Source: an uncultured Flavobacteriales bacterium
GTDB lineage: Bacteria > Bacteroidota > Bacteroidia > Flavobacteriales_G > Salibacteraceae
Length of the DNA stretch: 64,000 nucleotides
NCBI GenBank assembly: GCA_913020435.1
Contig: CAJVZZ010000009.1
Coordinates: forward strand, 50,856-114,855
Direction of reading: 5' to 3'
The notes under the pieces are model-generated. The model was not told the origin of the DNA. It ran no database searches and saw only the letters and a list, made by a program, of their open reading frames with translations. Of this stretch, positions 50,540-58,592 are shown one piece after another (the first letter of the stretch is position 1; every line of letters begins with the position of its first letter). Position numbers and translations under genes: made by a program.

Positions 50540-51403
50540 ATGGTTAATAATAATAAGGTTTTAAAAGTTGCTTTCTATTTGATAATGACGGTTTTTGTAA
50601 GCTCTTGTTTTTTGACAAAAAACAAAAAACAAAAAACAAAAGCTGAATTAGTTTTGATAGAAACAACACATGGGAATATTAAGGTAAGGTTGTATGATCA
50701 GACACCAATTCACAAGGCTAATTTTTTGTCATTAGTGGATAGTGGTTTTTATAACGGACTCTTATTCCATAGAGTTATACCAAAATTTATGGCTCAATCG
50801 GGTGATCCAGATTCACGAAATGCAAAATCTGATAAAAACCTTGGTAATGGGGGGCCGGGCTATACACTAGATGCAGAGATTATTGACTCTTTAATTCATA
50901 AAAAGGGAGCTCTCTCTGCGGCAAGACTGGGAAATGATGCAAATCCTGAAAAAAGAAGCTCTGGTAGTCAGTTTTACATTGTTCAAGGAAGAGTTTTTAA
51001 AGAGCAGGAAATGGACCTGGTTGCAGAAAACAGCCTTCAATCCCAGAAAATGACAGAATTGCAGAAATATATTTATGCTCCAGAAAATGAAAAAATATTG
51101 AAGCAAATTCAATACTATCAGGCTGCAAGAATGTCGTATCGATACGATAGTATTATTAGAAGTTTAGATCCTATTATTTTAGAAAGAATAGGACCTAATG
51201 CAAAACCAACGTTTACTGAGAAACAAATACAAGCCTATACAGAGCAGGGAGGAGCGCCACATTTAGATGGTGGTTATACAGTTTTCGGTGAGGTTATAGA
51301 AGGTCTGGATGTGTTGGATAGTATTTGTGGAGCCGAACGGAACAATTATGACCGTCCAAAAAAGGATATTATAATTCTTAAAGCGTATAGAGTAAAAAAA
51401 TGA
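50540..51403 (+). CDS. Cyclophilin-type peptidyl-prolyl isomerase, lipoprotein
   Basis: 287 residues. The signal peptide ends in VSSC (Cys23), predicted lipid-anchored. The cyclophilin core has the catalytic-site residues in 'FHRVIPKFMAQSGDP' and 'SGSQFYIVQ', and 'LDGGYTVFGEVIEGLDVLD' near the C-terminus. A helical insertion of about 70 residues (about 150-215) lies between the last two core parts. It catalyses proline isomerisation in the envelope. Just after the lipobox Cys the coding sequence contains a CAAAAAA heptanucleotide repeat, which could shift the frame if its copy number changed. Confidence 0.9.
   Translation: MVNNNKVLKVAFYLIMTVFVSSCFLTKNKKQKTKAELVLIETTHGNIKVRLYDQTPIHKANFLSLVDSGFYNGLLFHRVIPKFMAQSGDPDSRNAKSDKNLGNGGPGYTLDAEIIDSLIHKKGALSAARLGNDANPEKRSSGSQFYIVQGRVFKEQEMDLVAENSLQSQKMTELQKYIYAPENEKILKQIQYYQAARMSYRYDSIIRSLDPIILERIGPNAKPTFTEKQIQAYTEQGGAPHLDGGYTVFGEVIEGLDVLDSICGAERNNYDRPKKDIIILKAYRVKK
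50616..50641 (+). repeat. Heptanucleotide repeat (CAAAAAA)3 plus partial, within the cyclophilin gene
   Basis: Three perfect 7-bp units followed by CAAAA, encoding the Lys/Gln/Asn/Thr stretch after the lipobox. Seven is not a multiple of three, so gain or loss of a unit would frameshift the gene. Confidence 0.85.
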
Positions 51404-51409
51404 ATCTGA

Positions 51410-52282
51410 CTAATACGACTTAGGGCCTGTCTCGAGCACAACAATTATAAAGTCGCCTTGTTTTTTCCATTCGTTTTTGAACTCTAAATTTGTAGACTCA
51501 ACAGAGCTGATGACTGAAATATTCAACTTTTTCTCGTTGTAAAAGTTTAACCAATGCGCAATTCCACCGTGATCTTTTGAATGAAAGTCACCATTAAAAT
51601 GAAGGAATATACGTTCTGAGTCATAGTACTCTAGAATGGAATGAGCCATAGTCGCATCCTTAAGTGCTTGCGCAGTAACGATTTTACGGGTATCCATTCC
51701 ATGCGAAGCGCCGAAATCACTTTTGATTAATTCTTTATACGGTTTTACTTTCTCGGGTAATGAGAAAGGAAAAGGACACATTAAGGAATTAATACTATCG
51801 GTTCTTATTGAGTCCAAATATTCTATGTTTTTGAAAGCGGCAACTTTTGCGAGTGCTCTGGGAATATTAGTACCGATAAACGCTGCTTTTTTTTCCTTTG
51901 CGAAATCCAGCAGAGGTAAGTAATCGGATTTGAAATTTGGCCAGAGATCCGCTTCTTCAAATAATTGAGAGGAGTTAATAATACCTTGAAGATATTCGTC
52001 AATAAGACTTTGATCGTGTCTTTCGAGCATTTCTGCACCGAGCACGAGACTCTTTTTTTTATTTAATTTTTTCGCAATGTTGAGTTGAAGCTCATGAAGA
52101 CTCTGGTCATTGTGTAATTCTCCAAAAAGTACAATATTCTTATCAGCAAGTTCTTTTATCATGTTTGCAAAGCCAACGGGCCTACCTTTAGAGTTGTATA
52201 TGGCATAGTATGTTGAATCTTGAGCATAGATCGCAACCGAGCAGAGAAAGAGCAGGGTTAATAGGGTTAAATTTTTAAACAT
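51410..52282 (-). CDS. ChaN-family (haem-binding/Tiki-like) exported protein
   Basis: 290 residues. A cleavable signal peptide (AIYAQ) is present. 'NIVLFGELHNDQSLHELQ' is the ChaN signature, with conserved Glu and His residues, and 'SERIFLHFNGDFHSKDHGGIAHWL' further on. ChaN from Campylobacter binds haem and family members are also related to TraB/Tiki proteases. Probably periplasmic. Convergent with the cyclophilin gene. Haem binding here is inferred. Confidence 0.85.
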   Translation of the reverse strand: MFKNLTLLTLLFLCSVAIYAQDSTYYAIYNSKGRPVGFANMIKELADKNIVLFGELHNDQSLHELQLNIAKKLNKKKSLVLGAEMLERHDQSLIDEYLQGIINSSQLFEEADLWPNFKSDYLPLLDFAKEKKAAFIGTNIPRALAKVAAFKNIEYLDSIRTDSINSLMCPFPFSLPEKVKPYKELIKSDFGASHGMDTRKIVTAQALKDATMAHSILEYYDSERIFLHFNGDFHSKDHGGIAHWLNFYNEKKLNISVISSVESTNLEFKNEWKKQGDFIIVVLETGPKSY

Positions 52283-52337
52283 TAAGTTGCTGAAAATTAG
52301 AATTTTAAAAAGTCAAGATTGACGTATCACTTTTCAT

Positions 52338-52345
52338 TAAATTTG
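52338..52345 (+). promoter_or_regulatory. TAnnTTTG -7 element upstream of the 1802-residue gene
   Basis: TAAATTTG, 26 bp before the ATG. Confidence 0.45.
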
Positions 52346-52371
52346 AACTTCAAATAATTGAAGAATAAGCT

Positions 52372-55300
52372 ATGAAGCACAAAAATATTATTAAACCAGC
52401 CGTTGCCACTTTTGTATTGTTTCTAATGCTTTTTAGCGTTAATAGTCAGCAATTAGAATACCTAGAACTTATTGATAACGAGTGGGTTATTAATAAGGAA
52501 AAGTACACTAATTATTTGCAGAACCATCCTTACAATACGAGGTCTAGTATGACCAAAGAAGAACTAAAGGCTATTCCAAAATATGACCGACCAGATTTGG
52601 CATATGAACACGATTGGTTAATTACACACGACCTGATGACTGGTACTATTCCTTGGCAACGATTGATACCAGTGCTCAAGACATTATATGCTTCGAATAA
52701 TAGTATACAAACAACCGCACCAGGCGGAGGAACATCTAACAATTGGGTAGAACGTGGCCCAAACAATATTGGAGGACGAACTCGAGCAATAATGTTTGAC
52801 CCAACAGACGCGACTAATAAAAAGGTGTTTGCTGGTGGCGTTGGAGGTGGTTTATGGTACAATAATGATATTACGAGTAGCACTGCAAGTTGGAATTCGG
52901 TCAATGATTTTTGGACTAACTTGGCGGTTAGTTCTATCGCTTATGATCCTACTGCAGATACTGTGTTTTATGTTGGAACGGGAGAAGGTTGGTTTAATGG
53001 AGGAGCAATGAGAGGCGCAGGAATCTGGAAATCAACAAATGCAGGAACCTCGTTTGTTCAATTATCGTCAACCAATAACACAAGTTTTACAACAGTTCAA
53101 AAGGTAGTTGTTTTGAGTACCGGTAGAATTATAGCGGTTACTAATGGAGGCATATATACTTCAGATAATGACGGTGTTGGTTTTACAAGAAGGCGGTCAG
53201 GTTTTCATGCAGACATTGAGGTGGGAGCTAATGGTGATATTTATGCGACTGGAGGTAGAATAAATAGTACTGGAAAAGTTTATAAATCAATAAATGACGG
53301 AACTGCTTGGACAGATATAACTCCGAGTGGTGGTTCTCCTGAGAGAATTGAATTAGCTTGCGCGCCAAGCGATTCCAACACGATCTATGCGGTTGCATCC
53401 GATTACCCTACAACTGCTGGAACGGATGTGGAGTGGTTTAAAAAGAGCACTAATGGGGGCTCGAGCTGGACTAATGTTACAATACCAACCTATTTGAGCA
53501 ATAGCTCAAAGCACTTTACTCGAGGACAAGCATGGTATGACTTAATTCTATGGGTTCATCCAACAGATAAAAATGTAGTTATTGCTGGGGGTATTGATTT
53601 ACATAGATCAACAAATGGAGGAACTTCATGGACATCTATTAGTTACTGGAATACCTCACAAAGTAAGCCTGTAGTGCATGCGGATCAGCACAACGTAATA
53701 TCAAGGCCTGGAAATAATAATGAAATATTAATTGGTAATGATGGGGGCGTTTATTATTCTGCTAATGCGGGTAATAAAAACAACTCTGCTCCAACATTTT
53801 CAAATCGTGTTAAAGGTTACAATGTCACGCAATTTTATTCTGCTGCTGTTCACCCATCTTCTGGATCGAATTACATGCTTGCAGGGGCACAAGATAATGG
53901 TTCGCTAAAATTAAATACTGCAGGAGTAGGAGCAGGAACAGAAGTAACAGGCGGTGATGGAGCATTTTGTTTTATTGACCAGGATAACTCTTCTTATCAA
54001 ATCACCTCGTATATTAGAAACAATTGGAGACGCTCTACTAACGGAGGGATTAGTTTCTCAATTATTCAATCTGCAAATGATGGAAGTTTTATAAACCCTG
54101 CAGATTATGATGATAATAAAAACATCTTGTATGCAGCTAAATCTGCAACTCAGTTAAATAGGATCACGAATATGACTTCTGGTTCAGTTAGCACAGGAAC
54201 TATAACTATTTCAGGAATGAGCGGCACTGCAACTCATGTGCGGGTTAGCCCATATACTACGGCAAGTTCTACGCTATTTGTTGGTTCATCTGGAGATGTG
54301 TTTAAAGTATCAAGTGCAGATGGAAGCTCGCCGACGGCATCTAAAATTTCTCCTGCAAGCTTTCCTTCTGGTACAGTTTCTTGTGTTGAAATAGGTGCTA
54401 GCGAAAATGAATTGCTGGTAACATTTTCTAATTATGGATCATCTACAGTTTCAGTATGGTATACTGCAAACGGCGGCACAACTTGGGTAAACAAAGAAGG
54501 AAACCTTCCAGATATGCCCGTTCGTTGGGCAATGTTTAATCCTAAAAACAGAAAAGAAGTAATTCTAGCTACAGAGCTAGGAGTTTATGCGACTACCGAT
54601 ATTTTAGCATCAACTGTATCTTGGTCTTCTTCTAGCAAAGGAATGGCAATCACTAGAGTTGATATGTTTCAATATAGAGCAGTGGATTCTCTTATTATGG
54701 CTTCAACACATGGCCGAGGGGTGTTTACAGGTAGGTTTAAAACAGCTGTAATTCCACCTTCAAGTATTCCTGTAGTAAATTTTGGTGCTGATAAAACAAC
54801 AATATGTATTGGAGAATCAGTAACCTTTTCAGACTCAACGACAAATAGTCCTACAGCTCTTCGATGGACCTTTACAGGTGGTACACCATTGACATCAGCA
54901 GCAACAAATCCTGTTGTGACCTATTTAACGGCAGGAACATATGCGGTAAAGTTGAAAGCCACTAACGCCAATGGTTCGGATAGCTTAACTAAAACAGCTT
55001 TTATATCTGTTAACGCAGCCCCAAATGCAGTTCTTGGTGCCTTTTCAGCGCTTTGTACAAATTCTCCAACCCAGACATTAGCAGGAGGAACTCCCACTGG
55101 TGGAGCTTATTTTATTGATGGAACATTATCTACGACGATTGATCCAAGTACATTAAGTGCAGGGTCACATACCATTAAATACAGAGTTCAAATTGGAAAT
55201 TGCGCGGATAGTGCATCGCAATCAGTGATAATTAATACAGCTCCAAATGTTGCTACTTCTTCAATACCACCGGTTTGTATTACCAACCCAAGTTTTACCT

Positions 55301-57780
55301 TAAAAAATGGGACTCCAACTGGAGGAACTTATTCTGGATTAGGAGTCAGTAGTGGAACGTTTGATCCGACTGCAGCCGGAACGGGAACAAAAGTGATTAA
55401 GTACTTAGTCACAAATTCTAATGGTTGTGCAGATAGTTCACAATTTAATATTGTCGTAAACGCGGCGCCAATAGCTTCTTTGAGTGCAATTGGACCCTAT
55501 TGCACTGGCAGTGCTGTTGATACTTTAACCAACGGAACGCCTGTTGGCGGGACATATTCTGGTTCTGGAGTTTCTGGAAGCACATTTAATCCTGCAACTG
55601 CAATGGCAGGAACCCATGTTTTAAGTTATAAAGTTCAAGTAGGAACGTGTTCTGATAGTACAACTATAAATGTTGTAGTGAATAACGGGCCTTCTGTTTC
55701 AGTAAGTGCAATTCCTGCGGTGTGTGAAAATAGTCCAAGCTTTACTTTGATTAATGGCTTACCAGTACGAGGTATTTATACAGGACTTGGAGTCAGTTCA
55801 GGAATGTTCACTCCTGCAACTGCCGGTTCAGGGACAAAATCTATAAAATACAAAGTCACAAGTTCTAACGGTTGTGCAGATAGTGCACAATTTAATATTG
55901 TCGTAAACGCGGCGCCAACGGCTTCTTTGAGTGCAATTGGACCCTTTTGTACTAGTAGTAGTTCTGTGACATTGACTAATGGCTTACCAGTAGGAGGGGT
56001 CTATTCTGGCGTTGGAGTTAGCACTGGAACATTCGACCCAAGTATTGCGGGTGTAGGAACGCATACATTGAAATATGTATTCTCAAACCTGTCGAGTTGT
56101 ACGGATTCTAGTACCATCTCAGTAATTGTAGGTTCAGGTTTAACGGCTACATTAGATTCACTTTCCTCGGTGTGTACCGATACATCATTTACACTTAATG
56201 GTGGAAAACCTATAGGTGGAAATTATTCAGGACCAGGAGTAGCGGGAGGAATTTTTTCAGCTAATACAGCAGGATCAGGAATTCATACCATAGTTTATAC
56301 AACCAATTCTGCTTGTGGAATAAGTGCTGCGTCCAGGTCGATTTTAGTAGATTCCGTTCCAACGGTATCGGTGGTGAAATCGCTACAAGATTGTATAGGG
56401 TCATTGTTTAACTTCAAAGCAACTGGTGCAACGAATTATTCTTGGTCACCAGCCATTGGATTGAGTAACGCAACAATAGGAAATCCGTCTTTACTTATAA
56501 CCTCAAGCTTGACATATATTTTAACGAGCTCCCATAATAATGGCTGTGTGATTAAGGATACCATTGATGTTACTGCACTTAGCACTCCCAACGTAAAAGC
56601 AAACATTGATTTATCGGTTTGTATCGGTGATACTTTCCAGTTAAACGCAAGTGGAGCGAATAGTTATACTTGGGTACCTTCAACAGGTTTGAATAATTCA
56701 ACGATTGCTAACCCTCAAGGCGTTTTAACAGGAAGTATTACTTACTTTCTTACTGGAAAAGATACAGGGAAATGTGTTGGAATAGATACCGTTAATGTTG
56801 ATGTAAAACCTAAATCTGTTGTGACACATAGTCCAATTTCAGATGTTTGTTTAATGTCTGATCCTTTTGCGCTATTTGGCGGAACACCTGTTGGCGGAAC
56901 TTATATAGGGCCGGGGGTTACGAGATCTAAATTCGATCCTTCTTCTGCTGGTGTAGGATTCCATACAATTACCTATTTTGCCAGTGATTCTGGAAAATGT
57001 ATAGCTAAAACTACTGTGACAATAAATGTTTTACTATCTCCAAATGTGGTTTGGAACGTCCCAAATACCATTTGTGAAAATGAGGGTGCATTAATAATGG
57101 TTTCAACCCCAATTGGCGGAAAATATGGGGGAACGGGTGTTTCTGGAGACCAGTTTAATCCAACAATTGCTGGATTAGGGTTTCATGAAATCACTTATAA
57201 TTTAACAGTCTCTGGTTGCGTCTCTAACGAGAAAAGAGAAATTGAGGTAGTTCCCGGAAGTGTTGTTAATCCTATTAGCGGTTTAACGAATGTCACAAAA
57301 AAAGGCAAGTATAATTATCAGGTAAAGGCTATTAATGGCTCAGGTTATTCGTGGTTTGTTACTGGAGGAGCACTATTATCTAATGCAAACAATATTTCCG
57401 CAATTCAATGGGGAACAGCAAATACGGGAAAAATAATACTAGTTCAAACAAATACTTACGGTTGCACGGATACAACAGAATTACTAGTTAATGTTAATGC
57501 TTTGTCTATTGGAGATGAAGTTACACTAGGAGGTGGAGTCGTTTTATATCCAAACCCAGCAGACAAAACGGTATCTTTGAAAATCGATGCCAAGTATAAC
57601 GAGGATGTTCAGATTCGATTGTTCAACAACTCAGGACAGCAGATATTAGACAAGAGCGGTGTAACGCGAAATGAGGAAATGTTTGAAATTAACATTGCTG
57701 AATTTCCAAGTGGCCTGTATTTGATTCAAGCTGAAATTGGAAATACGGCTTATTCAGCAGCACTCGTAATAAAGCACTAG
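52372..57780 (+). CDS. Giant T9SS surface protein: beta-propeller, PKD and Ig-like repeats
   Basis: 1802 residues. A signal peptide (about 1-25) is followed by a propeller region (about 110-800) with Asp-box-like motifs such as STNGGTSW, STNGGSSW and TANGGTTW, as in sialidase/VPS10-type propellers. A PKD domain near 805-885 (RWTFTGGTP) follows. Then come about ten Ig-like repeats of roughly 70-80 residues, most with a 'PVGGxYSGxGV...AGxGTH' pattern and paired cysteines, and a T9SS type A sorting domain at about 1715-1802. It is likely an exported adhesin or surface glycan binder. No enzymatic residues are recognised. Two near-identical 76-bp segments show recent internal duplication. Confidence 0.88.
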   Translation: MKHKNIIKPAVATFVLFLMLFSVNSQQLEYLELIDNEWVINKEKYTNYLQNHPYNTRSSMTKEELKAIPKYDRPDLAYEHDWLITHDLMTGTIPWQRLIPVLKTLYASNNSIQTTAPGGGTSNNWVERGPNNIGGRTRAIMFDPTDATNKKVFAGGVGGGLWYNNDITSSTASWNSVNDFWTNLAVSSIAYDPTADTVFYVGTGEGWFNGGAMRGAGIWKSTNAGTSFVQLSSTNNTSFTTVQKVVVLSTGRIIAVTNGGIYTSDNDGVGFTRRRSGFHADIEVGANGDIYATGGRINSTGKVYKSINDGTAWTDITPSGGSPERIELACAPSDSNTIYAVASDYPTTAGTDVEWFKKSTNGGSSWTNVTIPTYLSNSSKHFTRGQAWYDLILWVHPTDKNVVIAGGIDLHRSTNGGTSWTSISYWNTSQSKPVVHADQHNVISRPGNNNEILIGNDGGVYYSANAGNKNNSAPTFSNRVKGYNVTQFYSAAVHPSSGSNYMLAGAQDNGSLKLNTAGVGAGTEVTGGDGAFCFIDQDNSSYQITSYIRNNWRRSTNGGISFSIIQSANDGSFINPADYDDNKNILYAAKSATQLNRITNMTSGSVSTGTITISGMSGTATHVRVSPYTTASSTLFVGSSGDVFKVSSADGSSPTASKISPASFPSGTVSCVEIGASENELLVTFSNYGSSTVSVWYTANGGTTWVNKEGNLPDMPVRWAMFNPKNRKEVILATELGVYATTDILASTVSWSSSSKGMAITRVDMFQYRAVDSLIMASTHGRGVFTGRFKTAVIPPSSIPVVNFGADKTTICIGESVTFSDSTTNSPTALRWTFTGGTPLTSAATNPVVTYLTAGTYAVKLKATNANGSDSLTKTAFISVNAAPNAVLGAFSALCTNSPTQTLAGGTPTGGAYFIDGTLSTTIDPSTLSAGSHTIKYRVQIGNCADSASQSVIINTAPNVATSSIPPVCITNPSFTLKNGTPTGGTYSGLGVSSGTFDPTAAGTGTKVIKYLVTNSNGCADSSQFNIVVNAAPIASLSAIGPYCTGSAVDTLTNGTPVGGTYSGSGVSGSTFNPATAMAGTHVLSYKVQVGTCSDSTTINVVVNNGPSVSVSAIPAVCENSPSFTLINGLPVRGIYTGLGVSSGMFTPATAGSGTKSIKYKVTSSNGCADSAQFNIVVNAAPTASLSAIGPFCTSSSSVTLTNGLPVGGVYSGVGVSTGTFDPSIAGVGTHTLKYVFSNLSSCTDSSTISVIVGSGLTATLDSLSSVCTDTSFTLNGGKPIGGNYSGPGVAGGIFSANTAGSGIHTIVYTTNSACGISAASRSILVDSVPTVSVVKSLQDCIGSLFNFKATGATNYSWSPAIGLSNATIGNPSLLITSSLTYILTSSHNNGCVIKDTIDVTALSTPNVKANIDLSVCIGDTFQLNASGANSYTWVPSTGLNNSTIANPQGVLTGSITYFLTGKDTGKCVGIDTVNVDVKPKSVVTHSPISDVCLMSDPFALFGGTPVGGTYIGPGVTRSKFDPSSAGVGFHTITYFASDSGKCIAKTTVTINVLLSPNVVWNVPNTICENEGALIMVSTPIGGKYGGTGVSGDQFNPTIAGLGFHEITYNLTVSGCVSNEKREIEVVPGSVVNPISGLTNVTKKGKYNYQVKAINGSGYSWFVTGGALLSNANNISAIQWGTANTGKIILVQTNTYGCTDTTELLVNVNALSIGDEVTLGGGVVLYPNPADKTVSLKIDAKYNEDVQIRLFNNSGQQILDKSGVTRNEEMFEINIAEFPSGLYLIQAEIGNTAYSAALVIKH
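55423..55498 (+). repeat. Internal duplication, copy 1 (76 bp) in the giant T9SS gene
   Basis: Matches 55870-55945 with about three mismatches, at an exact 447-bp (149-codon) offset. This corresponds to the end of one Ig-like domain and the start of the next, i.e. a two-domain unit duplicated. Confidence 0.9.
55870..55945 (+). repeat. Internal duplication, copy 2 (76 bp) in the giant T9SS gene
   Basis: Second copy of the segment at 55423-55498. The flanking protein is similar but the DNA is more diverged, so this stretch is newer or has been homogenised by gene conversion. Confidence 0.9.
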
Positions 57781-57799
57781 AAGAAAAATTAGGCTAGGA

Positions 57800-58591
57800 T
57801 TAAAGACTCCCTGTTCTTCCGCCATCAACAGGAACATTTATTCCATTGATATATGAAGCAGAAGGGCTAGCAAGAAAAGCAATGGCATTTGCTACTTCTT
57901 CAGGCTCAGCTACTCTTTTCATAGGAACCTGATTTTTCATTCCTTCTAGAATTGAGTCTTCAGTATTACCTGTTTTTTTGGCTTTATTTTCAATTATAGA
58001 AGATAGTCTTACAGTATTTGTAGCCCCAGGAAGTACATTATTTACTGTAATATTAAACTGTCCCAACTCATTTGCCAGTGTTTTAGCCCAGTTAGCCACT
58101 GCGCCGCGAATAGTATTTGAAACACCTAATCCATTCAGAGGAATCTTAACTGAAGTAGAAATCACATTGATTATTCTTCCATAGCCCAAGTTTTTCATTC
58201 CTCCAACAAGCGCTTGCGCCATTACTTGATTACAAACTAGGTGTTGATTAAATGCAATTCTGAATTCATCTAGCCCAGCATCAATAGCAGGACCCCCAGT
58301 AGGACCACCAGTATTATTAATCAAAATATTGTACTGTAAACCAGCTTTAAGGTGATTTTCAATAATAGACTTTAGCTTGTCAGGATGATTAAAGTCTGCA
58401 ACTAAATAAGCATGATTTTGACCACCTAAATCTTTATTTAATGATCCAACAGCAGCTACTAGCTTTTCTTCATTACGAGCTAATAAAGTAACGCTTGCGC
58501 CCATTCGAGCGAGTTCTTGTGCAGCAGCGAGACCAATGCCCTGTGTGCTTCCGCAAACGAGTGCTGATTTTCCTGATAAATCTAAATTCAT
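57800..58591 (-). CDS. SDR-family oxidoreductase lacking the canonical YxxxK
   Basis: 263 residues with the SDR cofactor motif GSTQGIG (14-20) and a C-terminal 'YINGINVPVDGGR' like FabG relatives. S145 aligns with the catalytic Ser, but the expected YxxxK reads S158-NTI-R162, and NNAG is NNTG. This resembles a distinct SDR subgroup. It starts two bases from the end of the M43 gene on the same strand. Some Bacteroidota place such an SDR near 3-hydroxyanthranilate catabolism genes, and the dioxygenase lies just across the M43 gene, but the link is inference. It may have altered chemistry or a binding role. Confidence 0.8.
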   Translation of the reverse strand: MNLDLSGKSALVCGSTQGIGLAAAQELARMGASVTLLARNEEKLVAAVGSLNKDLGGQNHAYLVADFNHPDKLKSIIENHLKAGLQYNILINNTGGPTGGPAIDAGLDEFRIAFNQHLVCNQVMAQALVGGMKNLGYGRIINVISTSVKIPLNGLGVSNTIRGAVANWAKTLANELGQFNITVNNVLPGATNTVRLSSIIENKAKKTGNTEDSILEGMKNQVPMKRVAEPEEVANAIAFLASPSASYINGINVPVDGGRTGSL

Positions 58592-58592
58592 A

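Noticed and set aside
52530-52904. 124-residue minus-strand ORF over the giant T9SS gene
   Set aside because: It is antisense to a well-supported coding region with an intact signal peptide and propeller motifs; no promoter or family match.
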